DNA of 42,648 nucleotides from Comamonas sp. lk. Its GTDB lineage: Bacteria > Pseudomonadota > Gammaproteobacteria > Burkholderiales > Burkholderiaceae_C. Location: contig CAMDHS010000002.1 of NCBI GenBank assembly GCA_945898115.1, positions 1 through 42,648 on the forward strand. Reading direction: 5' to 3'. Shown piece by piece: positions 9,007-16,882 of this stretch (positions are counted from its first letter, which is position 1; the number at the start of each line of letters is the position of its first letter). The position numbers and the translations under genes are program-made. The notes under the pieces were generated by a model that made no database searches, was not told where the DNA came from, and saw only the letters and a list, made by a program, of their open reading frames with translations.

Positions 9007-9957
9007 TCAGGTGGCATCTGGCACGGGCCGAAATTGTGGCAGCACCAGATCGCCGTCATAGGTGTGAAATTCAACGTGTACTTTCTGGCCGATGCGCACA
9101 TCGCCCGGGGCCACGCCTAGCAGTTGGGTGATCAGGCGCGTGCCTTCTTCGAGTTCGATCAGCGCAATCGGGTTGGGGTGCTCAAACGGCGGCACCTCGG
9201 GGTAATGCATCACCACAAAGGAATACACCGTCCCGCGCCCGCTGGCAGTGACCGCGTCCCAATCAAACGAGTGGCACTGCGGGCAAACCGGGCCCGGCGG
9301 GTGGCGCAGCGTGCCGCAGGCTTTGCAGCGCTGGATGCGCAACTCGCCAACGCGCGCGCCGTCCCAATAAAAGCGGGTGTCGTCGCTGATGCCGGGCGTC
9401 GGACGCGTGGGCTTGGGCGGCGCGGCGGCAGTTGCGCTCACCGTTACGGCTTGCGCGGGCTTGAATTTAAAGACCCGGAAAAGCAGCTGGCCAACTTCCT
9501 CGTCGCCGGCGGCCCGTTCAGAGAAATAGCGCATCACCAAGGTGACAAAGTAGCCGGTGCCCAGCGCGGTGGTTTTCTCGGGGCTGATGGTGTCCAGGCG
9601 CGTGGTGTAGTAAAGGCGCTCGCCCTCGCGCACCGCGCGGCTAAATTGCAGCTCGGAGTTGACCGCCACGACCGAGGCCAGGCCTTGGGCCTCCATCAGC
9701 TTGAGGACCTCGTAGGGGTTTTCGGTGGTTGAGCCGGGCGGGTAGTTGTTGAGGGTAAAGCCCTCCATGCACCAAACTTGCAGCATGGCCTCGGGCGCGT
9801 GGACCGCACCCTCAGCCAAGTAGGGCGTAGCGTCCACACCCATGATTTCGCACCATTGGCGGATCATGGGCGCGTTGACTTTGTCCCAGGCGTAGACGCG
9901 CCCGTATTCTTTGCCTAGCAGCGCGCGGGCGCCGTCCATCCATTGGGGTTCAGCCAC
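9007..9957 (-). CDS. chsH2: ChsH2-like MaoC-DUF35 two-domain protein
   Basis: A 316-residue protein with an N-terminal MaoC/hotdog domain (about residues 10-165), a proline/alanine linker (about 170-190) and a C-terminal DUF35 domain with a rubredoxin-like zinc ribbon (Cys211, Cys214, Cys225, Cys228) and an OB fold. This order is the same as ChsH2 of M. tuberculosis, where the MaoC half dimerises with ChsH1 for enoyl-CoA hydration and the DUF35 half activates the Ltp2 aldolase. The MaoC half has Asp42 but Leu at position 47 instead of His, so hydration should depend on the ChsH1-like partner. It is the second gene of the operon, 65 bp after the SDR gene. Confidence 0.92.
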   Translation of the reverse strand: MAEPQWMDGARALLGKEYGRVYAWDKVNAPMIRQWCEIMGVDATPYLAEGAVHAPEAMLQVWCMEGFTLNNYPPGSTTENPYEVLKLMEAQGLASVVAVNSELQFSRAVREGERLYYTTRLDTISPEKTTALGTGYFVTLVMRYFSERAAGDEEVGQLLFRVFKFKPAQAVTVSATAAAPPKPTRPTPGISDDTRFYWDGARVGELRIQRCKACGTLRHPPGPVCPQCHSFDWDAVTASGRGTVYSFVVMHYPEVPPFEHPNPIALIELEEGTRLITQLLGVAPGDVRIGQKVHVEFHTYDGDLVLPQFRPVPDAT

Positions 9958-10022
9958 GCGCTTGCTCCTGCTGCTGGGTCCTTGGGGTGGTGCGGGCCAC
10001 GGTGGTGCGCTGGTTCATGGGT

Positions 10023-10796
10023 TCAATGTCCTTTGGCAGCGTCAAGAAAGGCCGGCCGCTCGCCCCCGCCGTGCAACAAAATATTGGTGCCGCTCAAATA
10101 GCTGGCACGCGCCGAGGCGGCATACAGGCAGGCCTGCGCCACATCGGCCGGGTCGGCCATGCGGCCCAGTGGAATAGTGGCGCTGACCGCAGCAATGCCG
10201 TTTTCGTCACCGTAGTGCAAATGGGATTGTTCGGTTCGCACCAAACCGGGGCTGACCGCCACGACCCGTACCTTGGGCGCCCACTCAACGGCCAGCGAGC
10301 CAGCCAGGCTGATCACGGCAGCCTTGGCCGCACCGTAGACCGCGCTGCCCGGCGAGGGCCGCAAGCCGCTGACGCTGCCAATAAAAACGATGACGCCGCC
10401 GCTGTCCTGGGTTTGCATGACCGCATTGGCGGCCTGGGCTGCGTGCATGGCTGCGCTGAGGTTTAAGCGGATCACGCCTTCGTGAAACCGGGGCGAGACG
10501 GTGGCGGCGTTGACCGGTGGGCTGCCGCCTGCGTTGTGGATGAGGACATCCAAGCGCCCGTGGCGCGCCACGATGTCGGCCACCAGGGAGCGCAAGGCAT
10601 CGGCCTCGCGCACATCGCAGGGCATAAATTCGGCCTGGCGTTCGCCAAACCGGGGCAATTCATCGACCGGTGTGCGTGCGCACACCACCACCTGCGCGCC
10701 TTCTTGCAAAAAGCCCTGGGCAATGCCGCGCCCAATGCCCTTGGTACCACCGGTCACCAGGACTACGCGCTGTGCAAATTCGGGTTCTTGTGTCAT
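10023..10796 (-). CDS. short-chain dehydrogenase (Rv3549c-like)
   Basis: A 257-residue classical SDR. It has the cofactor motif TGGTKGIGRGI (from residue 15), the NNAG equivalent IHNAGG, the catalytic region GSVSGLRPSPGSAVYGAAK with the Tyr-x3-Lys pair, and a C-terminus SATIPLGRMADPADVAQ then GTNILLHGGGERP. From memory it matches M. tuberculosis Rv3549c, an SDR next to echA20 in the cholesterol regulon whose exact substrate I do not know. The start ATG at 10796 has no Shine-Dalgarno (only CTCCCCC precedes it), and a -10-like TAGATT ends 7 bp upstream, so the mRNA may be leaderless. It is the first gene of the side-chain operon, divergent from the enoyl-CoA hydratase gene. Confidence 0.88.
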   Translation of the reverse strand: MTQEPEFAQRVVLVTGGTKGIGRGIAQGFLQEGAQVVVCARTPVDELPRFGERQAEFMPCDVREADALRSLVADIVARHGRLDVLIHNAGGSPPVNAATVSPRFHEGVIRLNLSAAMHAAQAANAVMQTQDSGGVIVFIGSVSGLRPSPGSAVYGAAKAAVISLAGSLAVEWAPKVRVVAVSPGLVRTEQSHLHYGDENGIAAVSATIPLGRMADPADVAQACLYAASARASYLSGTNILLHGGGERPAFLDAAKGH

Positions 10797-10904
10797 GGGG
10801 GAGAATCTACGCTAGGCGGCGGCTTGCCAATACGTCCAAAAGGACGATGTAGCGTCGCCCCCGAGAAACCACCATGCACACCATTAAATTTTCGGGAACT
10901 GCCC
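10797..10904. promoter_or_regulatory. divergent promoter region with symmetric GTCC-N4-GGAC site
   Basis: This 108-bp gap separates the minus-strand side-chain operon (start 10796) from the plus-strand enoyl-CoA hydratase gene (start 10905). The element TACGTCCAAAAGGACGATG lies at 10831-10849, with palindrome centre 10839.5. A -10-like hexamer on each strand begins exactly 30.5 bp from the centre: TAGATT reading leftwards (10809 to 10804) and CACCAT reading rightwards (10870-10875). One bound dimer could therefore activate both promoters. The plus-strand transcript would have a leader of about 23 nt and the minus-strand transcript about 1 nt. The palindrome is seen directly; promoter function is inference. 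Confidence 0.6.
10831..10849 (+). promoter_or_regulatory. activator-like site S1, TACGTCC-N4-GGACGATG
   Basis: The best-conserved palindrome of the set: CGTCC-AAAA-GGACG is a perfect 14-bp inverted repeat. It is equidistant from two opposing -10-like hexamers and lies between divergent genes. Confidence 0.6.
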
Positions 10905-11720
10905 ATGTCGATTGAATCCCCTGTTGTGCCCACCGGCCCGGCCCAGACTGGCGCTGAAGTGCTGGTGCAGATCCTGGACGATGGCGTGGCCCTGGTGCGC
11001 CTGAACCGGCCTGAGGCGGCCAACGCCCTGAGCCTGTCCGTGCAGGCGGCGCTCTCGCAGGCCTTTACCGATTTGAGTGCCAACGAAGCAGTGCGCGCCA
11101 TTGTGCTCACCGGGGGTGACAAAGTGTTTGCCGCAGGCGGCGACATCAAGACCCTGGAAGGGGCAGGCCCGATTGAGATCATGCGTCGGCATACCGAACG
11201 GGTGTGGGCGCCCATTGAGCGTTGCCCCAAGCCCATCATTGCGGCGGTCTGCGGCTATGCCTTTGGCGGCGGGGCCGAATTGGCCATGCACTGTGACATT
11301 ATTTTGGCGGGCGAGGGCGCCAGCTTTTCGCAGCCCGAGATCCGCATTGGCATCATGCCTGGCATTGGCGGCACCCAGCGCCTGGTGCGCGCGGTGGGCA
11401 AGTTCAACGCCATGCGCATGTTGCTCACCGGCAAGGCCGTCAGCGCCCAGGAGGCCTGTGCCATGGGCCTGGTCAGCCAGGTTTTTCCGGACGCGCAATT
11501 GCTGGACGAGGCGCTCAAGATGGCGCGCCAGATTGCCGCCATGCCGCCGCTTGCGGCCATGCAAATCAAGGAAGTGGTGCTCGCCGGTGTGGACGCCTCG
11601 CTGGAGACGGCGCTGATGCTGGAGCGCAAAGCCAATCAGCTGCTGTTTGCCACCCGCGACCAAAAAGAAGGCATGCAGGCCTTTATCGAAAAGCGCAAAG
11701 CCCATTTCGAGGGCCGATAA
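10905..11720 (+). CDS. enoyl-CoA hydratase (classical crotonase)
   Basis: A 271-residue crotonase-family hydratase that matches mitochondrial short-chain enoyl-CoA hydratase closely. It has the oxyanion-hole region AAGGDIKTLEG, then GYAFGGGAELAMHCDIILAGEGASFSQPEIRIGIMPGIGGTQRL, and ends EKRKAHFEGR. Both catalytic glutamates are present (Glu125 and Glu145), so it should hydrate trans-2-enoyl-CoA to (S)-3-hydroxyacyl-CoA. The ATG at 10905 is chosen because homology begins just after it. The open frame extends further upstream, but that part runs antisense through the SDR gene. It is a single-gene plus-strand unit, convergent with fadD3 across 41 bp. The role is probably in side-chain or C/D-ring beta-oxidation (inference). 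Confidence 0.9.
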   Translation: MSIESPVVPTGPAQTGAEVLVQILDDGVALVRLNRPEAANALSLSVQAALSQAFTDLSANEAVRAIVLTGGDKVFAAGGDIKTLEGAGPIEIMRRHTERVWAPIERCPKPIIAAVCGYAFGGGAELAMHCDIILAGEGASFSQPEIRIGIMPGIGGTQRLVRAVGKFNAMRMLLTGKAVSAQEACAMGLVSQVFPDAQLLDEALKMARQIAAMPPLAAMQIKEVVLAGVDASLETALMLERKANQLLFATRDQKEGMQAFIEKRKAHFEGR

Positions 11721-11761
11721 AGCGCTGGGCCCTTGAGCGGCCGGGTCTTAAGCGGCGGGCC

Positions 11762-13381
11762 TTAAACGGCTGGCGTGTGCGCCAGCAGGGCCAGGGCGCT
11801 TTGGACCAATTCGCGCTTGAGCACTTTGCTCGACGCGTTCAGCGGCAGGCTTTCCAAAAACAGCACGTGGCGCGGCAGCTTGTAGTTGGCCATGCGCGGC
11901 TTGGCCCAGGCGAGCAATTGCGCTGCCGTCAGCGTCTGGTGGGCGCGCAAAATCACGCAGGCGCAACCCACCTCGCCCATGCGCTCGTCGGGCAGGCCCA
12001 CCACCGCCACTTGGGCAATGGCCGGGTGTTCATTAAGCTGGCGCTCGATTTCGGCCGGGTAGCAATTAAACCCACCCACGATAAACATGTCTTTCAGTCG
12101 GTCGGTAATGCGCAGGTAACCACGCGCATCGATCACGCCGACGTCGCCGGTGTGCAGCCAGCCCTGGGCGTCGATGGCCTGTGCCGTGGCCTGCGGGTCA
12201 TCAAAATAGCCTTGCATCACGTGGTAGCCGCGCAGCAGCACCTCACCGGGCTCGCCCACGGGCACGCGCGCGCCCTGCGCATCGACGCAGCACATCTCGG
12301 TGCCGGGCAGGGCGTTGCCGCAGGTGCTGCTGACCGTCTCTACGCTGTCGCTCGGGTCGCACAAAGTCGCGCAGCCGCCGCATTCGGTCAGGCCGTAGGC
12401 GGTGGTGACTTTGGCAATGTGCAGCTCGTCGCGCATGCGCCGAATGAGCGCCGGCGGCACTGAGGCTGCGCCCGTCACCGAAACACGCAACGACGAAATA
12501 TCGTGCTTGGCCAGCCACGGGTGCGACAGCATGCTGTGAAACAAGGTGGGGGGTCCGGGCAAAAAGCTGATCCGATCACGCGCAATGCCGGCCAGCACGG
12601 TTTCGACATCGAACACGGCCTGCGGGTAAATCGTGGCGCCCTGCATCAGCGCGGCCACCCAGCCGGCTTTGTAGCCAAAGGCATGGAAAAACGGGTTGAC
12701 GATCAGGTAACGATCACCCGCTTGCAAGCCGACGGCTGTGGCCCAGGCCTTGAAAGCGGCAATCGTGGGCCCGTGCGCGGCCATCACGCCTTTGGGCCGG
12801 CCGGTGGTGCCCGAGGTAAAGAGAATGTCCGAGGTCGATTGCGCATGCAGCGCCTGCTCGCGCGCCCGCACTTCGCTGGGTTCGGTGGCATCGGCCAGGG
12901 CCAAAAATGCATCCCAATCCATGCTGGCGGGTGCTTGGATCGGCGTTTGGGGGCCGTGGCGCAGCACCACCAGGGTTTGCAGGCGGGCCGGGCGCAAACC
13001 GTCGAGCAGCGCGGGCACGTACTGGCCTAAGAAATCGCCGATACAAAACAACACTTTGGCGCCGCTGCGCTCCAATATGTCGGCCGCCTCGGCGCCCTTC
13101 ATGCGGGTGTTGAGCGGTACCAAAATCGCCCCGGCCGACTGCAGGCCGCAGGCCGCAACGATCCATTCGTAGACATTGGGCGCCCAAATCGCCACCCGGT
13201 CGCCCGACTGCACGCCCAGGCTGATGAGCGCACGCGCTGCCTGCGTGCTGCGCACCTGCAGTTCGGCATAGCTGATCTGCACCGGGCCATCGATGATGGC
13301 CGTCTGGGCGCCAAACTGCGCCGCACTGGCGCGCAACATGGCGGGCAGGGTGCTTGGAAGGGCTGTGGTTTCGGTCGTCAT
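11762..13381 (-). CDS. fadD3: FadD3-like CoA ligase for the C/D-ring acid
   Basis: A 539-residue ANL ligase. Visible features are the P-loop [17 protein letters not shown], the FadD3-typical [70 protein letters not shown], and the catalytic lysine region [12 protein letters not shown]. In actinobacteria FadD3 ligates CoA to HIP, the two-ring propanoate left after A/B-ring loss; the Comamonas equivalent starts C/D-ring degradation (family knowledge). I chose the ATG at 13381, 8 bp after the reductase stop. The frame is open for about 52 codons further, but that part overlaps the reductase gene. It is the last gene of the hsaA operon, consistent with the metabolite flow from HsaD to the C/D steps. 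Confidence 0.88.
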   Translation of the reverse strand: MTTETTALPSTLPAMLRASAAQFGAQTAIIDGPVQISYAELQVRSTQAARALISLGVQSGDRVAIWAPNVYEWIVAACGLQSAGAILVPLNTRMKGAEAADILERSGAKVLFCIGDFLGQYVPALLDGLRPARLQTLVVLRHGPQTPIQAPASMDWDAFLALADATEPSEVRAREQALHAQSTSDILFTSGTTGRPKGVMAAHGPTIAAFKAWATAVGLQAGDRYLIVNPFFHAFGYKAGWVAALMQGATIYPQAVFDVETVLAGIARDRISFLPGPPTLFHSMLSHPWLAKHDISSLRVSVTGAASVPPALIRRMRDELHIAKVTTAYGLTECGGCATLCDPSDSVETVSSTCGNALPGTEMCCVDAQGARVPVGEPGEVLLRGYHVMQGYFDDPQATAQAIDAQGWLHTGDVGVIDARGYLRITDRLKDMFIVGGFNCYPAEIERQLNEHPAIAQVAVVGLPDERMGEVGCACVILRAHQTLTAAQLLAWAKPRMANYKLPRHVLFLESLPLNASSKVLKRELVQSALALLAHTPAV

Positions 13382-13389
13382 GGCGTTTG

Positions 13390-14418
13390 TTAGGGGAATT
13401 TGACGCGCAGCACCGCGCTGCGTGGCACGGCCTGGCAACTCAAGGTCCAGGCACGCGCCAGGTCTTTGGCGTCCAGGGCGTCGTTGTGGCGCAGATGCAC
13501 CGCACCTTCGGTTACCTGGCACATGCACGAGGCGCACATGCCCGCCTGGCAGGAGAAGGGCGCAGCCACTTTGTGGCGCAGCGCCGCCTCGAGCAGCGTC
13601 TCATTGGGGCCGCAGTCGATCTGGTAGCGCTGTCCGTCAAGTTCGATGTGCACTTGGGCGTCGTTCATCAGCTCGGGCAGGTCTGCGGCGCTTGGCAGTG
13701 CCTTGGTCTGCGGCGTGGCGGTAAAGCGTTCGAGGTGGATGTGCTCTGGCGCCAGCCCCAGGCTTTGCAAAGCCTGCACCGCCATGTCCATAAACGGCGC
13801 TGGGCCGCAGATATAGGCGGGCGCATGGCGCAAAGGCGCGGCCAATTCGGCCAATTGGGCGGCGCTGGCAAAGCCTTGCGTCGCGTCTAGCCAGTGCACT
13901 ACCTGCAGGCGCGTGGGGTACTGCACTTGCAACGCGGTCAGGGCATCGGCAAAGATGACGGCGGCGGCGTCGCGGTTGGCATAAATCAGACGCACCTTGC
14001 CTGTGCCCTGGGCCAGCGCCGCGCGCAAAATCGAAAACACCGGGGTGATGCCGCTGCCCCCCGCAAAGAGCAAAAAGTCGCCTGCCACGTCGGGTGGGCA
14101 AAACAGGCCCGACGGCGGCATGGCATCGATGCTGTCGCCCGCACGCAGCGTGTCGCACAAAGCGTTGGAGCCGCGCCCGCCGGCCACCCGTTTGACGGTG
14201 ACGCGCAGCCCGGCATCCAGGCCTGGCGTGCTGGACATGGAATAGCAGCGCAGCAGGGTTTGGTCGCCAGCTTGCACTCGCAGCGTCAGGAACTGCCCGG
14301 GTCGGTAGGCAAAAGTGGCCGCTAGTGCGGGCGCAATGTCGAAATGGATGGAGCAAGCGTCTGCGGTCTCGGCGGTCAGAGCCGCTACGCGCAGCGTATG
14401 AAAACCGCTCACGGCCAC
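13390..14418 (-). CDS. KshB-like FAD/[2Fe-2S] ferredoxin reductase
   Basis: A 342-residue electron-transfer protein with three domains in order: an FAD domain with RCYSMSSTP (about residues 57-65), an NAD domain with [16 protein letters not shown] (about 115-130) and [11 protein letters not shown], and a C-terminal plant-type [2Fe-2S] domain with [14 protein letters not shown] and a last ligand in TLSCQAVP. The architecture is that of KshB, the reductase of 3-ketosteroid 9alpha-hydroxylase, and also of phenylacetyl-CoA epoxidase reductase PaaE. The neighbourhood (kstD, hsaA, HSD) favours KshB. The Rieske oxygenase KshA is not in the window. Its start overlaps the 3beta/17beta-HSD stop by 10 bp. 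Confidence 0.85.
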   Translation of the reverse strand: MAVSGFHTLRVAALTAETADACSIHFDIAPALAATFAYRPGQFLTLRVQAGDQTLLRCYSMSSTPGLDAGLRVTVKRVAGGRGSNALCDTLRAGDSIDAMPPSGLFCPPDVAGDFLLFAGGSGITPVFSILRAALAQGTGKVRLIYANRDAAAVIFADALTALQVQYPTRLQVVHWLDATQGFASAAQLAELAAPLRHAPAYICGPAPFMDMAVQALQSLGLAPEHIHLERFTATPQTKALPSAADLPELMNDAQVHIELDGQRYQIDCGPNETLLEAALRHKVAAPFSCQAGMCASCMCQVTEGAVHLRHNDALDAKDLARAWTLSCQAVPRSAVLRVKFP

Positions 14419-15173
14419 AAACCCATGCCCAAGAGGGCGTTGTCCGCCTGCAGCGCGCAGCCGCTCACCGCCTGCGCATCGTCGCTGGCCAGAAAAACCA
14501 AGAGGCGCGCAATATCGTCTGGCATGCGGGCGCGGCCTTTGGGGTTGCGCGCGGGGTCAAACAAAATATGCTCGGGCGCGATGCCGGGCGCAGTGGCCTG
14601 CAGCATGGGCGTGTAGATGCCGTCGGGGTGCAGCGAATTGACGCGGATGGCATAGCCTTTTTTTCGGCAATGCAGCGCAGCCGACCGGGTCAGCGATGCC
14701 ATGGCCGCCTTGCTGGCGCCATACGCTGGAAAGTCCTGCATCGGCATCCAGGAGGCGACCGAGGCCACATTGACGATGCTGCCGCCATGCGCCTTCATGG
14801 CGAGGATGCCGTGCTGGCAACCCAAAAAACAGGAGTCGGCGTTAACCTGCATCAGCTGGCGCCACTGCGCCAAGGTTGTGGTTTCGATATCGCCGGACTG
14901 CAAAATGCCTGCGTTGTTGATCAGCACATCCAGCTGACCAAACTGCTGCGCCACAAAGTCCATGGCCTGGGCCCAAGCGGCCTCGCTGGTGACGTCGTGC
15001 GCGACAAAGGCGGCTTTCTTACCGTAGCGCGCTGCCAGCGCTGTGCCCGTATCCACATTGAGATCGCTAATTACCACGCGCGCACCTTGTTCAATAAACA
15101 GCGCCACGGCGGCACTGCCCAGACCACCTGCGCCGCCGGTAATCAGAATTGTTTTGTCCGCCAGGCGCTGCAT
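14409..15173 (-). CDS. 3beta/17beta-hydroxysteroid dehydrogenase
   Basis: A 254-residue SDR, the same length as the crystallised C. testosteroni 3beta/17beta-HSD, and closely similar to it from memory through its second half: GSIVNVASVASWMP, the catalytic AYGASKAAMASLTRSAALHC with the Tyr-x3-Lys pair, KKGYAIRVNSLHPDGIYTPM, and the C-terminal [10 protein letters not shown]. The family uses NAD(H) to interconvert 3beta- and 17beta-hydroxysteroids with ketones, feeding testosterone-type substrates into ring-A oxidation. I chose the ATG at 15173 because the TGGAGGLG cofactor motif follows directly; the longer open frame upstream is antisense-like junk over the next gene. It sits 11 bp after the delta4-type dehydrogenase stop. 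Confidence 0.93.
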   Translation of the reverse strand: MQRLADKTILITGGAGGLGSAAVALFIEQGARVVISDLNVDTGTALAARYGKKAAFVAHDVTSEAAWAQAMDFVAQQFGQLDVLINNAGILQSGDIETTTLAQWRQLMQVNADSCFLGCQHGILAMKAHGGSIVNVASVASWMPMQDFPAYGASKAAMASLTRSAALHCRKKGYAIRVNSLHPDGIYTPMLQATAPGIAPEHILFDPARNPKGRARMPDDIARLLVFLASDDAQAVSGCALQADNALLGMGLWP

Positions 15174-15184
15174 TTCAAATTCCT

Positions 15185-16882
15185 TTAAGCCGTGCCACAG
15201 GCCGCTGCCTTGCCGGCGCGCCGCCCCGAAAAAACGCAGTCTGCCAAAGACAGGCCGCTCACATAGCGACCCGATGCCAAGCCCACTGCCGCCCGGCCCG
15301 CGCCATACAGGCCGGCAATGGGCGCACCTTGGGCATCGAGCACCAAGCCACTGCTTTCGTCGAGCACCAAGCCGCCTAAGGTCAGCGTTGCCAGCGGGAA
15401 CACGGGCGAGCCGATGGAAATATCCAATGCGAAATACGGCCCCTCGGGCATCGCGTGGCGCATGCCGGTGGACTTGCCCACCGGGTCCGCGCCCTGGCCT
15501 TGGGCTGCGGCATTGGCTTGGTCCAGGCTGTTTTGCAAGGTCTGCGGGTCCGCGCCTATGCGCGCAGCCAGCGCGGCAACGGTGGAGGCTTTGCGTGCGT
15601 GCAGCCACATGAGTGTGAGCGCGGGCACGGACTGGAAGGCCCACAAGCCGCCCCACAGGCATTGGCGTGTGGCCTGTGCGCGCAGTGTACGGTCCAAAAT
15701 CAGCCAGGCGCGTCCACCGTGGTGGCTGATCATTTCATGGCCCAAGGTGGCGCCGTACACCTCTTCGTTGCAAAAGCGCGCCCCTTGGGCATTGACCACC
15801 AAGCCGCGCGGCCAGGCCGAGGGCGGCGTAATAAAGCGCCAGGCCGAAACGTTGTCCAGCCCCTGGGTTTGGGCTCCGACGCTTTGCCCCAGGCGGATGC
15901 CGCTGCCGTCGCAGCCGGCGGCACCCACGGGCCAACCGCGCTTGGCCTGCGGAGCATGGGCGGCCATCATGTCGGGGTTGTAGATAAAGCCGCCGGTGGT
16001 CAGCACCACAGCGCGCAGCGCGCGGATATAGCGGGGCTGGGCGACGCGCTGCTCGATGGCCGCGGCTTCGCGCCGACAGGCCATGGCCTTGGCCGGGCGC
16101 ACCAAGCGCCAGCGCGCCACTTGCGCCTGCAGTTGCGCATGGCGCAGTGTCTCGGGGTGGCCAGCGGGCAGGGTCCAGACTTGCACCCCTAGCACCGGGC
16201 CGTCTTCGCCCCCTTCGCCCTCCTCGCCGTTTGCGCTGCGTTGGCGCACCAGACGGCGCACGGCGGTTTGCGTGAGTGGCACCGCGCCTGCGCGCAGCGT
16301 GGCAGCGCGCAAGGCGGTGTACAACTCTTTGCCCGATTGACCCTCGCCCAGTGTGCGGTGGCCGCGCGGGGCCGGGGCGCTGATGCCGTCTTGGTAGGCG
16401 GGCACTTGCTCGTTGCCCGAGTAGTACAAAAATTTGTCTTTGGGCGGGTAGGAGGTTTTGTGCGCCGGCATACGCGCATCAAAGCGTAGGCCTTGGTCTT
16501 CGAGCCAGCACAAATTGGCCACGCTATCAAAGCAAAAGCGCGCGATGGTCGCCTCGCTGACGGCGCCTTGCACTTCTTTGGCCAGGTAGCGCGCCATGGC
16601 CTCGGGCGTGTCACTAAAACCGGCTTCTTGCTGGTAGGGCGTGCCGCCCCCGGCATAGACCACGCCGCCCGACAAGGTGCTGGCGCCGCCGCCGTCAAAA
16701 CGGTCCATCACCAAAACGCTGGCGCCGTGGCTGCGCGCCTCAATGGCCGCGCAAGCACCTGCGGCACCCCATCCGATGACGAGCACGTCCGCGCCTTCGC
16801 TCCAGTTCAGACTGTCTGGGTCTTCTATGAGCAGCGCGGGCTCCACCGGGGTGACGGTGGAGGTGCGCGGGCTGGCGCTCAT
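15185..16882 (-). CDS. 3-ketosteroid delta4-(5alpha)-dehydrogenase-like flavoprotein
   Basis: A 565-residue FAD protein of the succinate dehydrogenase/KstD superfamily. The Rossmann motif is DVLVIGWGAAGACAA (about residues 32-46), and STLSGGVVYAGGGTPYQ follows. The C-terminus has AGRAAVGLASGRYVSGLSLADC, resembling the active-site Tyr-x-Ser-Gly of delta4-(5alpha)-ketosteroid dehydrogenases rather than the Tyr-Pro-Gly-Ala-Gly of KstD. Such enzymes (TesI in Comamonas) desaturate 5alpha-3-ketosteroids to 4-ene-3-ones and are encoded beside the delta1-dehydrogenase, as here (4-bp ATGA overlap). An acidic, glycine-rich insert (GEEGEGGED) in the middle is not typical. It could instead be another KstD-related enzyme. 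Confidence 0.8.
   Translation of the reverse strand: MSASPRTSTVTPVEPALLIEDPDSLNWSEGADVLVIGWGAAGACAAIEARSHGASVLVMDRFDGGGASTLSGGVVYAGGGTPYQQEAGFSDTPEAMARYLAKEVQGAVSEATIARFCFDSVANLCWLEDQGLRFDARMPAHKTSYPPKDKFLYYSGNEQVPAYQDGISAPAPRGHRTLGEGQSGKELYTALRAATLRAGAVPLTQTAVRRLVRQRSANGEEGEGGEDGPVLGVQVWTLPAGHPETLRHAQLQAQVARWRLVRPAKAMACRREAAAIEQRVAQPRYIRALRAVVLTTGGFIYNPDMMAAHAPQAKRGWPVGAAGCDGSGIRLGQSVGAQTQGLDNVSAWRFITPPSAWPRGLVVNAQGARFCNEEVYGATLGHEMISHHGGRAWLILDRTLRAQATRQCLWGGLWAFQSVPALTLMWLHARKASTVAALAARIGADPQTLQNSLDQANAAAQGQGADPVGKSTGMRHAMPEGPYFALDISIGSPVFPLATLTLGGLVLDESSGLVLDAQGAPIAGLYGAGRAAVGLASGRYVSGLSLADCVFSGRRAGKAAACGTA

Noticed and set aside
11721-11761. GC-rich repeats (GGGCCC, GGGCC) between the convergent hydratase and fadD3 genes as a bidirectional terminator.
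   Set aside because: The arms do not form a good stem with a T-run; nothing more than a short convergent gap can be supported.
15174-15662. N-terminal extension of the 3beta/17beta-HSD frame.
   Set aside because: The homology starts at the ATG at 15173, and the extension overlaps the next gene antisense-like in another frame.
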